Shown piece by piece: positions 36,558-45,753 of a DNA stretch of 64,000 nucleotides. The notes beneath the pieces are model-generated. The model saw only the letters and a program-made list of their open reading frames with translations, was not told the DNA's origin and searched no databases. Numbering within the stretch: position 1 is the stretch's first letter; each line of letters opens with the position of its first letter. The stretch spans positions 62,001-126,000 of the forward strand of contig JAKVCO010000001.1 of assembly GCA_022448245.1 (NCBI GenBank), read 5' to 3'. Position numbers and translations under genes: made by a program. The DNA comes from Paracoccaceae bacterium (GTDB lineage: Bacteria > Pseudomonadota > Alphaproteobacteria > Rhodobacterales > Rhodobacteraceae).

Positions 36558-38363
36558 CTATTCCACGGTTACCGATTTGGCGAGGTTGCGCGGTTGGTCG
36601 ACATCCGTGCCCTTCGCGATGGCCGTGTGATAGGCCAGAAGTTGAGCCGGCACGGCGTAAATGATAGGCGCCCAAAGCGGGTCCACCTCCGGCATGATCA
36701 GCGTTTCCCACACACCGTCACCGGCCTCTTTCGCACCGGCGGCGTCGCTGACCAGGACCATGCGGCCCCCGCGCGCCATGACCTCCTGCATGTTGGAGAT
36801 CGTCTTGTCGAAAAGCGCGTCTTGCGGAGCCATCACGATCACTGGGACGCTTTCGTCGATCAGCGCGATTGGGCCGTGCTTGAGTTCCCCGGATGCATAA
36901 CCTTCGGCGTGTATGTAGCTGATTTCCTTCAGCTTTAGTGCGCCTTCCATCGCGAGAGGGTAAAGCGACCCGCGCCCGAGGAAGATGATATCGCGGGCTT
37001 CGGCAAGTTGCCGGCAAACCTCCGGATAGCGGGTGCCAAGCGTCAGTGCCTGCTGGATAAGGCCGGGCGTGCGCTGAAGGCTCTCCAACGCATTGTCTGG
37101 GATGCTCTCACCCCGTTTGGCAGACGCCTTAAGCGCGAGGAGCGCAAGTACCGTCAGCTGACAGGTGAAGGCCTTGGTCGACGCGACGCCGATCTCGGTG
37201 CCCGCGTAAATCGGGAATGTAATGTCTGCCTCCCGCGCTATCGTGGAGGTGGTCACATTGACCACGGCGCCGATTTTCGCGGCTTTGCCATCCATGTAAC
37301 GCAGGGCGGCAAGGGTGTCGGCTGTTTCGCCAGATTGGCTCACAAAGATGGCCAACGTACCTGCGGAGACGGGAGGCTCGCGATACCGGAACTCTGACGC
37401 GATATCGACCTCGACAGGCATCCGCGCGATCTGTTCGAACCAGTATTTCGCCACGAGGCAGGCATAGAATGCGGTGCCGCAGGCCACGAGAGTGATGCGT
37501 TCGATGCCCTCGAAATCGAAGTCTTCCGGCAGCGCGACGTCGCCTGCCTTGATGTAGTTGCCCAAGCATGTGTCGATGACGGCCGGTTGTTCGGCGATTT
37601 CCTTCGACATGAAGTGCTTGTGGCCCCCCTTGTCGGCCTGCGTCGCCTCGACCTGGATGCGTTGGACCCCGCGATTGGCCAGGGCGCCACGCTGGTCGGT
37701 AATCTCGACGCTCTCGCGAGTGAGAACAGCGAAATCGCCTTCTTCGAGATAGGTGATGCGGTCAGTGAGAGGCGCCAGCGCGATGGCGTCCGACCCGATG
37801 TAGACCTCACCCTCGCCATGGCCGATGGCCAGCGGGGACCCCTTACGCGCCGCGACCATCAGGTTCGGCTCACCGTCGAAAAGGAACGCGAGGGCGAAGG
37901 CGCCCTCAAGGCGGCTGACCGTCTCGCGGGCGGCATCAACCGGCGAAAGACCTTCATCGAGGTAGTGCTGGCAGAGCAGGGCGACCGTTTCCGTGTCGGT
38001 CTGCGTCTGATGTTCGGTGCCTGCTTTCTCAAGCTCGGTGCGCAGGGCGCGGAAGTTTTCGACGATGCCATTGTGGACCACTGCGACGCGTTCACCGCGG
38101 TGAGGGTGGGCGTTCTGCTCAGTCGGGGCGCCATGGGTCGCCCAGCGGGTGTGGCCGATGCCCGCAAAACCTGCGAGCGGTTCATGCACCAGTTTGTCCG
38201 AGAGGTTCACAAGCTTGCCGACAGCGCGACGGCGCTCCAGCTTTCCATCATTGAGGGTGGCGATCCCCGCGCTGTCATAGCCGCGGTATTCCAGCCTGCG
38301 GAGCCCTTCCACGAGAATGGGTGCCACTTGGTGTGAACCCAAAATGCCAACGATGCCGCACAT
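36558..38363 (-). CDS. glmS: Glutamine-fructose-6-phosphate aminotransferase (isomerizing)
   Basis: A 601-residue cytoplasmic enzyme making glucosamine-6-phosphate from fructose-6-phosphate and glutamine, the entry step to UDP-GlcNAc. The class II amidotransferase domain starts MCGIVGILGS with nucleophile Cys2. Two SIS domains follow (VACGTAFYACLVAKYW, FVSQSGETADTLAAL, FLGRGSLYPLAMEGALKLKE). The C-terminal loop ends NLAKSVTVE as in the family. The ATG directly abuts the glmU stop codon (TAAATG) with AGGAG just upstream, so translation is coupled and the two UDP-GlcNAc genes form one unit. Confidence 0.97.
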   Translation of the reverse strand: MCGIVGILGSHQVAPILVEGLRRLEYRGYDSAGIATLNDGKLERRRAVGKLVNLSDKLVHEPLAGFAGIGHTRWATHGAPTEQNAHPHRGERVAVVHNGIVENFRALRTELEKAGTEHQTQTDTETVALLCQHYLDEGLSPVDAARETVSRLEGAFALAFLFDGEPNLMVAARKGSPLAIGHGEGEVYIGSDAIALAPLTDRITYLEEGDFAVLTRESVEITDQRGALANRGVQRIQVEATQADKGGHKHFMSKEIAEQPAVIDTCLGNYIKAGDVALPEDFDFEGIERITLVACGTAFYACLVAKYWFEQIARMPVEVDIASEFRYREPPVSAGTLAIFVSQSGETADTLAALRYMDGKAAKIGAVVNVTTSTIAREADITFPIYAGTEIGVASTKAFTCQLTVLALLALKASAKRGESIPDNALESLQRTPGLIQQALTLGTRYPEVCRQLAEARDIIFLGRGSLYPLAMEGALKLKEISYIHAEGYASGELKHGPIALIDESVPVIVMAPQDALFDKTISNMQEVMARGGRMVLVSDAAGAKEAGDGVWETLIMPEVDPLWAPIIYAVPAQLLAYHTAIAKGTDVDQPRNLAKSVTVE

Positions 38364-39698
38364 TTACCTGCTCCTCTTAATCTCTCGTAGCCGTGCCATG
38401 AGGCGCCGGGCGAGGCCGGATTTGTTCTCTTGCCGGGTGCGGGCCACAGCCAAATCGCCGTCTGGCACATTTGATGTGATGACTGATCCTGAGGCCGTCA
38501 TCGCCTCGTCTCCCACGCTCACCGGCGCGACCAACATGGTGTTCGATCCGATAAAGGCGCCTTTCCCGATCTCGGTACGGTGCTTCATGACCCCATCATA
38601 ATTGCAGGTGATCGTTCCCGCACCGATGTTGGCTCCAGCGCCCACGGCGGCGTCGCCGATATAGCTGAGATGATTAACTTTCGCGCCTTCTGCCACTTCG
38701 GCGTTCTTGATCTCGACGAAATTGCCGACGCGCACGTCTTCGGCCAACTCGGCGCCCGGGCGCAAGCGCGCGTAGGGGCCCACGATAGCGCCGCGTGACA
38801 CGTGGCAGCCCTCCAGATGCGAAAACGCCCGAATGCGCGCGCCTGTCTCGACCGTCACGTCAGGCCCGAAGACGACGTTGGGCTCCACAAGGCAATCGCG
38901 CCCCAGAAGGGTGTCGTAGGCAAAGTAGACGGTCTCGGGGGCGTCCATCGTGACGCCCGCCTCAAGCGCGGCAGCGCGGGCGCGTGTCTGGAACGCGGCT
39001 GATGCGGCCGCCAGATCGCTGCGGGAATTGACGCCCATGGTCTCGGCTTCGTCGCATCGTACGACGCGGCTCACAAGGCCTCGGCTGGCCGCGATGGCGG
39101 GCAGGTCAGTCAGATAGTATTCGCCCGCTGCATTATCGTTCGTCACCTCGTCGAGAAGATCGAAAACAAGGCCGCTTTCGCCGGCTAAAACGCCAGAATT
39201 ACAGAGCGTTATGGCGCGTTCCTCGTCGGAGGCGTCTTTCCATTCGACGATCTTTTCCAGCTTTTCGCCGTCGGTCACCAAGCGCCCGTACCGGCCGGGG
39301 TCTGCTGCTTCAAAACCTAGAACCGCCAAGGAGGCATTATCCAGCGCTTTGGCCATGTCCGCCAAGGTGGCGGGCTCAATGAACGGCGTGTCGCCGTACA
39401 CCACAAAAACCGGCCCTTCGTGGGCTTCGAGCGCTGCTTTGGCTTGTTGAACGGCGTGCCCGGTGCCCAGCTGTTCGTCCTGACGGACGAACTCAACATG
39501 CTCACCAAGGTCGAGGGCTTCTACGGCCTCAGCCCCATGGCCGGTGACGATGACCACGCGTTCAGCCTCAAGCTCAGACGCGCTGCCGAGAGCGTGCACC
39601 AGCAAAGGCGCCCCTGCGACTTCGTGCAGGACCTTCGGCATATCCGACTGCATGCGCGTGCCGCGACCTGCGGCCAAAACAATAAGAGCATTGGGCAT
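38364..39698 (-). CDS. glmU: Bifunctional GlcN-1-P acetyltransferase / GlcNAc-1-P uridyltransferase
   Basis: A 444-residue enzyme performing the last two steps to UDP-GlcNAc for peptidoglycan and lipid A. The N-terminal nucleotidyltransferase has LAAGRGTRMQSDMPKVLH with the invariant Arg and Lys, and YGDTPFI. The C-terminal left-handed beta-helix shows hexapeptide repeats (VGNFVEIKNAEVAEG, YIGDAAVGAGANIGAGTITC, NYDGVMKH) with the acetyl-CoA site. ATG 39698 is supported by GGAG six bases upstream. It is first in the glmU-glmS unit and divergent from the HAD phosphatase gene. Confidence 0.96.
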   Translation of the reverse strand: MPNALIVLAAGRGTRMQSDMPKVLHEVAGAPLLVHALGSASELEAERVVIVTGHGAEAVEALDLGEHVEFVRQDEQLGTGHAVQQAKAALEAHEGPVFVVYGDTPFIEPATLADMAKALDNASLAVLGFEAADPGRYGRLVTDGEKLEKIVEWKDASDEERAITLCNSGVLAGESGLVFDLLDEVTNDNAAGEYYLTDLPAIAASRGLVSRVVRCDEAETMGVNSRSDLAAASAAFQTRARAAALEAGVTMDAPETVYFAYDTLLGRDCLVEPNVVFGPDVTVETGARIRAFSHLEGCHVSRGAIVGPYARLRPGAELAEDVRVGNFVEIKNAEVAEGAKVNHLSYIGDAAVGAGANIGAGTITCNYDGVMKHRTEIGKGAFIGSNTMLVAPVSVGDEAMTASGSVITSNVPDGDLAVARTRQENKSGLARRLMARLREIKRSR

Positions 39699-39802
39699 GG
39701 CTGCTCCGCCTTCCTTTTCTTCGTGGTAAGCCCCAAAAAGGCGCCGCAAGCAAGAGTGGAGCCTGTCACGTTGGATGACGGCCTGAAACGGAGAGTGGCG
39801 GA

Positions 39803-40471
39803 ATGACGCGCAGTGTGATCTTTGATCTCGATGGAACGCTGGCAGATACCTCGGGGGATCTCCTGGCGGCTGCAAACGCCTGCTTTTTGGGGCTTGGGCT
39901 GGGGGAGCTGCTGACGCGCGCTGATGCGGGAACTGCTCTGCGAGGCGGGCGGGCGATGCTGAGGCTCGGGTTTTCGCGCCTCGCTGGAGGGGAGGCCGAT
40001 GAGGCGGCGGTGAACGCTGAATACCCCAAGCTCTTGCGCCACTACGACGATGCAATTGACGTCCACACCCGGATGTATCCTCGCGCTATGGAAGCGGTGG
40101 AGGCTCTGAAGTCAGCAGGCTTCGCCGTTGCGATCTGCACCAACAAGCCCGAAGGCCTCGCCGAGAAACTGATGCGCAGCCTTGGCCATCGCTCGGCTTT
40201 TGGCGCGCTGGTGGGGGCGGATACGACCCCCGTGCCCAAGCCCGATCCCACCCCCTATTTCGAGGCCGTCGCTCGGGTGGGCGGGGATCCGGCGCTGTCA
40301 TTTCTGGTGGGCGACTCGATGACGGACGAACGCACAGCGCGGGCGGCGGGTGTGGCGAGTGTTTCGGTCTCGTTTTCACCTGATGCCGCCAGCCGGGCGG
40401 AGATGTCGCCTGACGCATGGCTCGATGATTATGCCGATCTGCCCGCTTTGGCCGCGCGCCTTATTACGTAA
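39803..40471 (+). CDS. HAD-family hydrolase (phosphoglycolate phosphatase-like)
   Basis: A 222-residue HAD-IA phosphatase. VIFDLDGTLADTSGD holds the nucleophilic Asp and acid/base Asp, ICTNKPEG the Thr/Asn of motif II, KPDPTPYF the Lys of motif III and FLVGDSMTDERTAR the acidic metal site of motif IV. An about 60-residue helical cap sits between motifs I and II. It is similar to Gph, which clears 2-phosphoglycolate, but the substrate is not certain. The ATG is preceded by GGAG and GGCGG. Its 3' end overlaps the convergent MmgE/PrpD gene by eight bases. Confidence 0.88.
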   Translation: MTRSVIFDLDGTLADTSGDLLAAANACFLGLGLGELLTRADAGTALRGGRAMLRLGFSRLAGGEADEAAVNAEYPKLLRHYDDAIDVHTRMYPRAMEAVEALKSAGFAVAICTNKPEGLAEKLMRSLGHRSAFGALVGADTTPVPKPDPTPYFEAVARVGGDPALSFLVGDSMTDERTARAAGVASVSVSFSPDAASRAEMSPDAWLDDYADLPALAARLIT

Positions 40472-41735
40472 TCAACTTAAAGAGATCTGAGGCGGGCCGC
40501 GTCTCTAGCGTATCGATCACGTCGATGATCTCAGGCGCCTGCGGCACGCCATCTGCATATTCGAGGAACTTCGCTTCGATCTCGCCACGTGTGGCGGGGG
40601 CGGTGGCGTCCCATTGGGCCTCGTGCCAGTCGCTTTTGTGGGCAGTGCCATTCTTCAGCACAATACGCGCCCGCGCGATGCGCTTGCCGGGGAACAGAGC
40701 GTTTGCGTGGTGGTCTTCTTCCATCCATGTGGCCAGCGACAGGCGACGGACCTCCGGGTGAAAAAGAAGCTTTCCCTGAACTTCGTTCGGTCCGAGCTTG
40801 CCATACGCCAACGCCAAAGCGACAGGGAAGGACGTTGAATACTGCACCTCTTCCGTCGTGGTGGGCGACACGGTGGCGAGCCTTGTGCTCTCATGGAAAG
40901 TAGTGATCACGATCTCGGCCACGTGTTCGGCTTTGAAGCCATGCGCGCGTTGGAGCGCAAGGCAGGCCTCCACCGGTGGCTGGGCCCAGCGGCAGACCGG
41001 GTAGTTCTTGATGTATTGCTCTTCCATGTACCAGCGCGAGCCAAGGTTGGCCCAATGCGGCCCCTCGAGGATGGCCGCCGGGGCGCCGGTGAAGCCGGCG
41101 CGCGCCAGTTCGACCGCGCTCACGCCCGCCATGGCGCCCCAGCCTGACCCGTCTTTGAGCATTGTAGGATGATCAATCACCCGCATCATGGGGGACCTTG
41201 GGCCGTGGTATTCTGCGATGCCAGCCGTATGGGCCAAGGTATCGCGGTCAAGGCCCGCCAAATGTCCCCCTGCGAGCGCCGCCGCCACGGCGACCCAGGC
41301 GCCGGAAGTGTGGTAGTCACCGGCCGTGTCGTGAAGTGTCACCGACAGGCGTGTTCCCAGCTCGTAGCCGGCCACGAAGGCCTCGAGAAATGCCTTTCCA
41401 CTCGCGTCCGACCCGAGCGCATAGAGCGCCGGGAAAAGCCCGCATCCCACGTTCCCCTTGGCGGGGTTCCACCCGTCATGGGCGTCGATCGCATCAATCG
41501 TCATCCCGCCCGCCAAAGCCACACCCGGCGCGGACGCCGTGCCCGGTTGAAAGAGGAGGGGCCGAGCGCCACCGAAGCTCGCCCGCGCATGGGCGCTGAT
41601 GATCTGTGAAAGGTCCGTGTTGCGGGCTGAAAAGCCCACGCCGATCAGGTCGAGAAGACTAAGCTTCGCGCGCAAGCGCGTCTCTTCGCCGAGGGTGTCC
41701 CAGCTCAGATCGCGCAGGAAATCGTAGGCATTCAT
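40464..41735 (-). CDS. MmgE/PrpD-family protein
   Basis: A 423-residue protein of the MmgE/PrpD family, which includes 2-methylcitrate dehydratase, cis-aconitate decarboxylase and uncharacterised relatives. Matching blocks are LDLIGVGFSARN, DAHDGWNPAKGNVGCGLFPA near 85, AGYELGTRLS and MMRVIDHPTMLKDGSGWGA near 190. The helical first domain and the lid domain are complete. No prp genes are nearby, so a methylcitrate role is not supported by context. ATG 41735 gives the usual N-terminus. Confidence 0.86.
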   Translation of the reverse strand: MNAYDFLRDLSWDTLGEETRLRAKLSLLDLIGVGFSARNTDLSQIISAHARASFGGARPLLFQPGTASAPGVALAGGMTIDAIDAHDGWNPAKGNVGCGLFPALYALGSDASGKAFLEAFVAGYELGTRLSVTLHDTAGDYHTSGAWVAVAAALAGGHLAGLDRDTLAHTAGIAEYHGPRSPMMRVIDHPTMLKDGSGWGAMAGVSAVELARAGFTGAPAAILEGPHWANLGSRWYMEEQYIKNYPVCRWAQPPVEACLALQRAHGFKAEHVAEIVITTFHESTRLATVSPTTTEEVQYSTSFPVALALAYGKLGPNEVQGKLLFHPEVRRLSLATWMEEDHHANALFPGKRIARARIVLKNGTAHKSDWHEAQWDATAPATRGEIEAKFLEYADGVPQAPEIIDVIDTLETRPASDLFKLIT

Positions 41736-41839
41736 CCGTCCAGTATTGCGTCTCTTAGCGCGCCCGCGCGCCCACCTGCGACGTCGCGCGCCGCGAATGC
41801 TCATTGACCACGCCCGCCACGCGGTCCTACCTCTCTTGC

Positions 41840-43030
41840 ATGGATATTTTTACCGGCTCCTTCACCCAGCAAGAACCCATCCCCGACGAGGGGATTGAGG
41901 CTGCACTTGCGGTCCTGCGCCACGGCAGGCTTCACCGCTATAATGAAGCCCCCGGCGAGATCGCGGAAACCGCCGCGCTGGAAGAAGAATTCGCCGCACA
42001 GATGGGGGCGAAATACTGCCTCGCTGTAGCGTCGGGGGGCTATGCCTTGGCCACCGCTTTGCGCGCCGTCGGTGTGAAGCCGGGTGACCGGGTCCTGACC
42101 AACGCCTTCACGCTGGCACCGGTGCCGGGCGCCATAGCGAGCGTCGGCGCCAAGCCGGTTTTCGTGGGCGTCACTGAGGATTTGGTGATCGATTTCGACG
42201 ATCTGCTCGCCAAGGCCGATCAGGCCGATGTGCTGATGCTCTCCCATATGCGTGGGCACATCTGCGATATGGACGCGCTGGTGCGGCTGGCCTGCGATAA
42301 CGGACTGAAGATCATCGAGGATTGCGCGCATACGATGGGTGCCTCCTGGAACGGAACGCTGTCCGGGCGACACGGGATGATCGGCTGTTACTCCTGCCAG
42401 ACCTATAAGCACGTGAACTCGGGTGAGGGCGGTCTGATTGTCTCGGATAACGCCGAGGTCATGGCCCATGCGACGATGCTCACGGGTAGCTACATGCTCT
42501 ATGGTCGCCACCGCGCTGCGCCGCCGCCTGAGGCCTTTGAAGACATCCGCCTCGATACGCCCAATATCTCGGGCCGCATGGACAATTTGCGTGCCGCGAT
42601 CTTGCGCCCTCAGCTTAAAGCGCTGGACGCGCAAGGGGCGCGATGGAACGAGCGCTACGAGGTGATGGATGCAGGCCTTGCCGATACGCCGGGCCTCAAA
42701 CTGATCGAGCGCCCTGAGGCCGAGGATTTCATCGCCTCATCGCACCAGTTCTTGTTGCTCGATTGGGCCGACGACGCGATCCGCGAAGTGGTGCGCCGCT
42801 GCGGTGCGCGCGGGGTGGAGCTCAAGTGGTTCGGCGCGCCTGAGCCTGTGGCTTTCACGTCCACCTACCATTCGTGGCGCTATGCGGAGCCTGAGGCCAT
42901 GCCCGCCTCCGACCGTATTTTGCGCGCCGTGATGGACATGCGCCTGCCGCTGACTTTCAGCCTTGAGAACTGCGCGTTGATCGCCCGTATCATCCGGGAA
43001 GAGGTCTCGGCGGTCTATCAACAGGGGTAA
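41840..43030 (+). CDS. DegT/DnrJ/EryC1/StrS-family PLP-dependent aminotransferase
   Basis: A 396-residue PLP enzyme of the sugar-aminotransferase family. The PLP-binding Lys lies in CQTYKHVNSGEGG near residue 199. The phosphate-binding loop is VASGGYALATAL near 65 and the cofactor-stacking/Asp region is IIEDCAHTMGASW near 170. Such enzymes aminate keto-sugars for surface polysaccharides or secondary metabolites. No sugar-biosynthesis genes adjoin it, so the substrate is unknown. ATG 41840 is chosen as the family start; the ribosome-binding site is weak. A large inverted repeat follows immediately after the stop codon. Confidence 0.86.
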   Translation: MDIFTGSFTQQEPIPDEGIEAALAVLRHGRLHRYNEAPGEIAETAALEEEFAAQMGAKYCLAVASGGYALATALRAVGVKPGDRVLTNAFTLAPVPGAIASVGAKPVFVGVTEDLVIDFDDLLAKADQADVLMLSHMRGHICDMDALVRLACDNGLKIIEDCAHTMGASWNGTLSGRHGMIGCYSCQTYKHVNSGEGGLIVSDNAEVMAHATMLTGSYMLYGRHRAAPPPEAFEDIRLDTPNISGRMDNLRAAILRPQLKALDAQGARWNERYEVMDAGLADTPGLKLIERPEAEDFIASSHQFLLLDWADDAIREVVRRCGARGVELKWFGAPEPVAFTSTYHSWRYAEPEAMPASDRILRAVMDMRLPLTFSLENCALIARIIREEVSAVYQQG

Positions 43031-43031
43031 A

Positions 43032-43160
43032 GCCACCGGCGGGCCGCGGTACGTTGGCTATCTTCATTCAGGTCACTTTATGGTCGCCGTAGGGCTTCGG
43101 TAGTTGGTTTGAGCGCTACTGTTGCCAAACCGACGTGCCGGGGGGCGGCCCGCCGGTGGC
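43032..43160. repeat. Large imperfect inverted repeat (129 bases)
   Basis: Outer arms 43032-43047 and 43145-43160 are perfect 16-base complements. After a five-G bulge on the right side, 43048-43057 pairs with 43130-43139 over ten bases with two wobble pairs. The inner about 70 bases include smaller palindromes. A second hairpin (43164-43176) follows. It starts two bases after the aminotransferase stop codon. It could be a structured terminator/3' UTR or a tiny non-coding mobile element; no target duplication was identified. Confidence 0.65.
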
Positions 43161-43222
43161 GCGGCGCGCTTCGCGCTTGTTCCTCGCCGATGCTAACCCG
43201 TTTCATTCTGTTTCAACTTCTC

Positions 43223-43251
43223 TAGACAGAACTCGCCCGCCGGACTATTAT
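43223..43251 (+). promoter_or_regulatory. Predicted sigma-70 promoter of the leucine-degradation operon
   Basis: TAGACA (43223-43228) and TATTAT (43246-43251) are separated by 17 bases, a near-consensus housekeeping promoter. Transcription would begin about 43258, giving a short leader before ATG 43285. Confidence 0.65.
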
Positions 43252-43252
43252 C

Positions 43253-43266
43253 TGAACAAGTGTTCA
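43253..43266. promoter_or_regulatory. Palindromic operator at the ivd promoter
   Basis: TGAACA-AG-TGTTCA is a perfect 6+6 inverted repeat with a two-base centre. It lies directly downstream of the -10 box over the expected transcription start, the position expected for repressor binding. The regulator is not encoded in the window. Confidence 0.6.
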
Positions 43267-43284
43267 ATTAACGGAGCGACAGGC

Positions 43285-44448
43285 ATGTTCTACCACTCCA
43301 TGAGGTTTGATTTCGACGAGGATGCCGAGGCGATCCGCGATACTGCTCACCGTTGGGCGCAGGACCGCGTGAAACCCATGGCCGCCGAGATCGACCGTGA
43401 AAACAACTTCCCCGCCGAGCTCTGGAAAGAGATGGGCGATCTGGGCCTGCTCGGCGTCACCGTGGGCGAGGAATACGGCGGGGCAGGCATGGGCTATCTC
43501 GATCATACGCTCGCCATCGAGGAGATCGCGCGCGCCTCCGCCTCGGTTTCGCTCTCCTACGGCGCGCATTCGAACCTATGCGTGAACCAGATCAAGCTGA
43601 ACGGCACGGACGAGCAGAAATCGAAATACCTGCCCAAGCTCGTCTCCGGCGACCATGTGGGAGCGCTGGCGATGTCGGAGGCTTCTGCGGGTTCAGATGT
43701 CGTCTCCATGAAGCTCAACGCAGAGAAGCGGAACGATCACTACCGCCTCAACGGCACCAAGTACTGGATCACCAACGGGCCGGACGCCGACACTCTGGTC
43801 GTCTATGCCAAGACCGATCCGGAGGCGGGCTCCAAAGGCATCACCGCCTTCCTGATCGAGAAAGAGATGACGGGCTTCTCCACCTCGCCCCATTTCGACA
43901 AGCTCGGCATGCGCGGCTCGAACACGGGCGAGCTGATCTTCGAGGATGTGGAAGTCCCCTTCGAAAACGTGCTGGGGGAGGAGGGCAAGGGCGTCCAAGT
44001 TCTCATGTCTGGCCTCGATTACGAGCGTGTGGTGCTTGCGGGCATCGGGCTCGGCATCATGGCCGGCTGCCTCGATGAGGTCATGCCCTACGTGTCCGAG
44101 CGCAAGCAGTTCGGCCAGCCCATCGGGAACTTCCAGCTGATGCAGGGCAAGATCGCCGACATGTACACGGCGATGAATTCGGCCCGCGCCTACGTCTATG
44201 AAGTGGCCAAAGCCTGCGACCGGGGCGAGGTGACGCGCCAAGACGCCGCCGCCTGCTGCCTCTATGCCTCAGAGGCTGCCATGACCCAAGCGCACCAGGC
44301 GGTACAGGCCATGGGTGGGGCAGGGTTCCTCTCTGACAGCCCCGTCAGCCGCATGTTCCGCGACGCGAAACTGATGGAAATCGGCGCGGGCACGTCCGAG
44401 ATCCGACGCATGCTCGTGGGCCGTGAGCTCGTGGGAGCCATGGGATGA
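43285..44448 (+). CDS. ivd: Isovaleryl-CoA dehydrogenase (acyl-CoA dehydrogenase)
   Basis: A 387-residue FAD-dependent acyl-CoA dehydrogenase. The assignment to isovaleryl-CoA, an intermediate of leucine breakdown oxidised to 3-methylcrotonyl-CoA, rests on the operon partners (methylcrotonyl-CoA carboxylase, HMG-CoA lyase) and on sequence. Blocks seen are [17 protein letters not shown] (FAD site), [57 protein letters not shown] and the C-terminal [18 protein letters not shown]. Electrons pass to ETF. ATG 43285 has GGAG 8 bases before it. It is first in an operon of about eleven genes. Confidence 0.93.
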   Translation: MFYHSMRFDFDEDAEAIRDTAHRWAQDRVKPMAAEIDRENNFPAELWKEMGDLGLLGVTVGEEYGGAGMGYLDHTLAIEEIARASASVSLSYGAHSNLCVNQIKLNGTDEQKSKYLPKLVSGDHVGALAMSEASAGSDVVSMKLNAEKRNDHYRLNGTKYWITNGPDADTLVVYAKTDPEAGSKGITAFLIEKEMTGFSTSPHFDKLGMRGSNTGELIFEDVEVPFENVLGEEGKGVQVLMSGLDYERVVLAGIGLGIMAGCLDEVMPYVSERKQFGQPIGNFQLMQGKIADMYTAMNSARAYVYEVAKACDRGEVTRQDAAACCLYASEAAMTQAHQAVQAMGGAGFLSDSPVSRMFRDAKLMEIGAGTSEIRRMLVGRELVGAMG

Positions 44449-44927
44449 GGCTCGCGCTGGCATTAGTGCTGATAGCTGGTGGCGCCCAAGCGGGCGTGGC
44501 CGCCTATGAGCAATGCATCGGCCCGGACTACGCCGCCAAGGTTAAAGCGAAGTTCGCCGAACGCTTCCCGACGACGACCTGCGAAGGCGATTGCGACCCG
44601 TGGCTCATGAAGTCCGTCGAAGGCCTCGTGCGGGCCGACTGCCGGGCGCTGGCCCTCGGAGACTGCCTCAGTGAAAAATGTCGTTTGGGCCTGCAAGGTC
44701 GCTGGACCGCAGATGAAACACTAGTGCGCATGCGCATTGCGGAGCTTTTGACGGCGATTGACACCGACGCGCTGCCGCCGCTGCAGGCGCGGCGTCTGAA
44801 TGATCCTTCGCGCTGGGCCACAGCCTTTACTTGCACGGGCGACGCCACCACCTGCGCAGCTGCCAAGCAAGGCCAAAGCCTGGGCGATGCAGAGCGTATC
44901 CTGACCGAAGTCGAGGCGCTCCGGTGA
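44445..44927 (+). CDS. Exported Cys-rich protein of unknown function (leucine operon)
   Basis: A 160-residue predicted exported protein. [20 protein letters not shown] is a signal peptide cut after AQA. The mature part contains at least eight Cys in short spacing ([36 protein letters not shown]), suggesting disulphides in the periplasm. No family is recognised. Its start overlaps the ivd stop (ATGA), so it is translationally coupled within a catabolic operon whose enzymes are cytoplasmic. Confidence 0.72.
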   Translation: MRLALALVLIAGGAQAGVAAYEQCIGPDYAAKVKAKFAERFPTTTCEGDCDPWLMKSVEGLVRADCRALALGDCLSEKCRLGLQGRWTADETLVRMRIAELLTAIDTDALPPLQARRLNDPSRWATAFTCTGDATTCAAAKQGQSLGDAERILTEVEALR

Positions 44928-45253
44928 TCGCCCGGTGGCTCTATTTCGCGCCGCTGGGCGTGCTGGTCCTGATCGTGGGCTACACGGGGCTCAAGCTCGG
45001 TATCGAGCGGGCCAATGTCACGGAATCCGCAGTGATCGAGTACTATGCGGCCGAATATCTGAAAGACCACGCCGAGCTCATCGGACCGGGCGCCGCTGTC
45101 ACCGATTGCGTGGGCGTGCCGGGTGAACAGGGCCGCATCTGGATTGAGGTCCGCTGCGCACCGCCCGGCGGCGAGGCGGAGTTTCTCTACGGCGCGAACC
45201 GTGGGGGCGGTCTCGAATACGCAGCCCGCGCAAATGAGGTGCCTGAGGTATGA
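44924..45253 (+). CDS. Small membrane-anchored protein of unknown function (leucine operon)
   Basis: A 109-residue protein starting at GTG 44924, overlapping the previous stop by four bases. Residues 2-22 ([19 protein letters not shown]) form a signal anchor. The rest is a small periplasmic domain with two Cys (TDCVGVPGEQ, EVRCAPPGG). No family is recognised. The coupling to both neighbours indicates one functional set. Confidence 0.65.
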   Translation: MIARWLYFAPLGVLVLIVGYTGLKLGIERANVTESAVIEYYAAEYLKDHAELIGPGAAVTDCVGVPGEQGRIWIEVRCAPPGGEAEFLYGANRGGGLEYAARANEVPEV

Positions 45254-45753
45254 TACGTGATATTCGAAGCCTTCAGTTTGGCTTGTTCTTAGCCTTCGTG
45301 GCACTCGCTTTGCCGGCATCGGCCGAGGAGGAAGACGACGGCATTGAGGCATTCTTCACCTGCGTTGACGCGGTGGAATGGGCGGTGCCCACGACGGCGG
45401 GCTACGCCGAGCCGTCACCCGCCCAGCATTGCTTTGACGCGCTGGATGCAGCCGTTCCCGGCTGGTGCCCCTTGATGGACAATCAGATCCGGACCCGGCA
45501 AGGCGACGCGCTCTTTGGGGCTGCGGCTGAGCTTATCGCGCCCGGCGAAACCAAAAGCCTTTTCATCAACGGCATCGAATGGACGATCTCGCCTGACCCG
45601 GATTTCGGGACCTCCAGCTTTGAAGACTGCCCGGGCGTGGAGGCGATGTCGGTCGCCCAAGGCGTCTCGAAAGAGGCGATCTGCCACCAGCAAGCCGGGT
45701 GGGCGAGCTTTTCGGTGATCCGCTACCTCGCGGGTCCTGAAGGAGGAAGCTGA
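45250..45753 (+). CDS. Exported protein of unknown function (leucine operon)
   Basis: A 167-residue predicted exported protein with signal LFLAFVALALPASAEEED. The mature part is acidic with several Cys (FFTCVDAVEW, AQHCFDAL, GWCPLMD, FEDCPG, AICHQQ). The start overlaps the preceding stop by four bases. No family is recognised. It is the third of four envelope proteins between ivd and the carboxylase beta subunit gene. Confidence 0.67.
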   Translation: MIRDIRSLQFGLFLAFVALALPASAEEEDDGIEAFFTCVDAVEWAVPTTAGYAEPSPAQHCFDALDAAVPGWCPLMDNQIRTRQGDALFGAAAELIAPGETKSLFINGIEWTISPDPDFGTSSFEDCPGVEAMSVAQGVSKEAICHQQAGWASFSVIRYLAGPEGGS

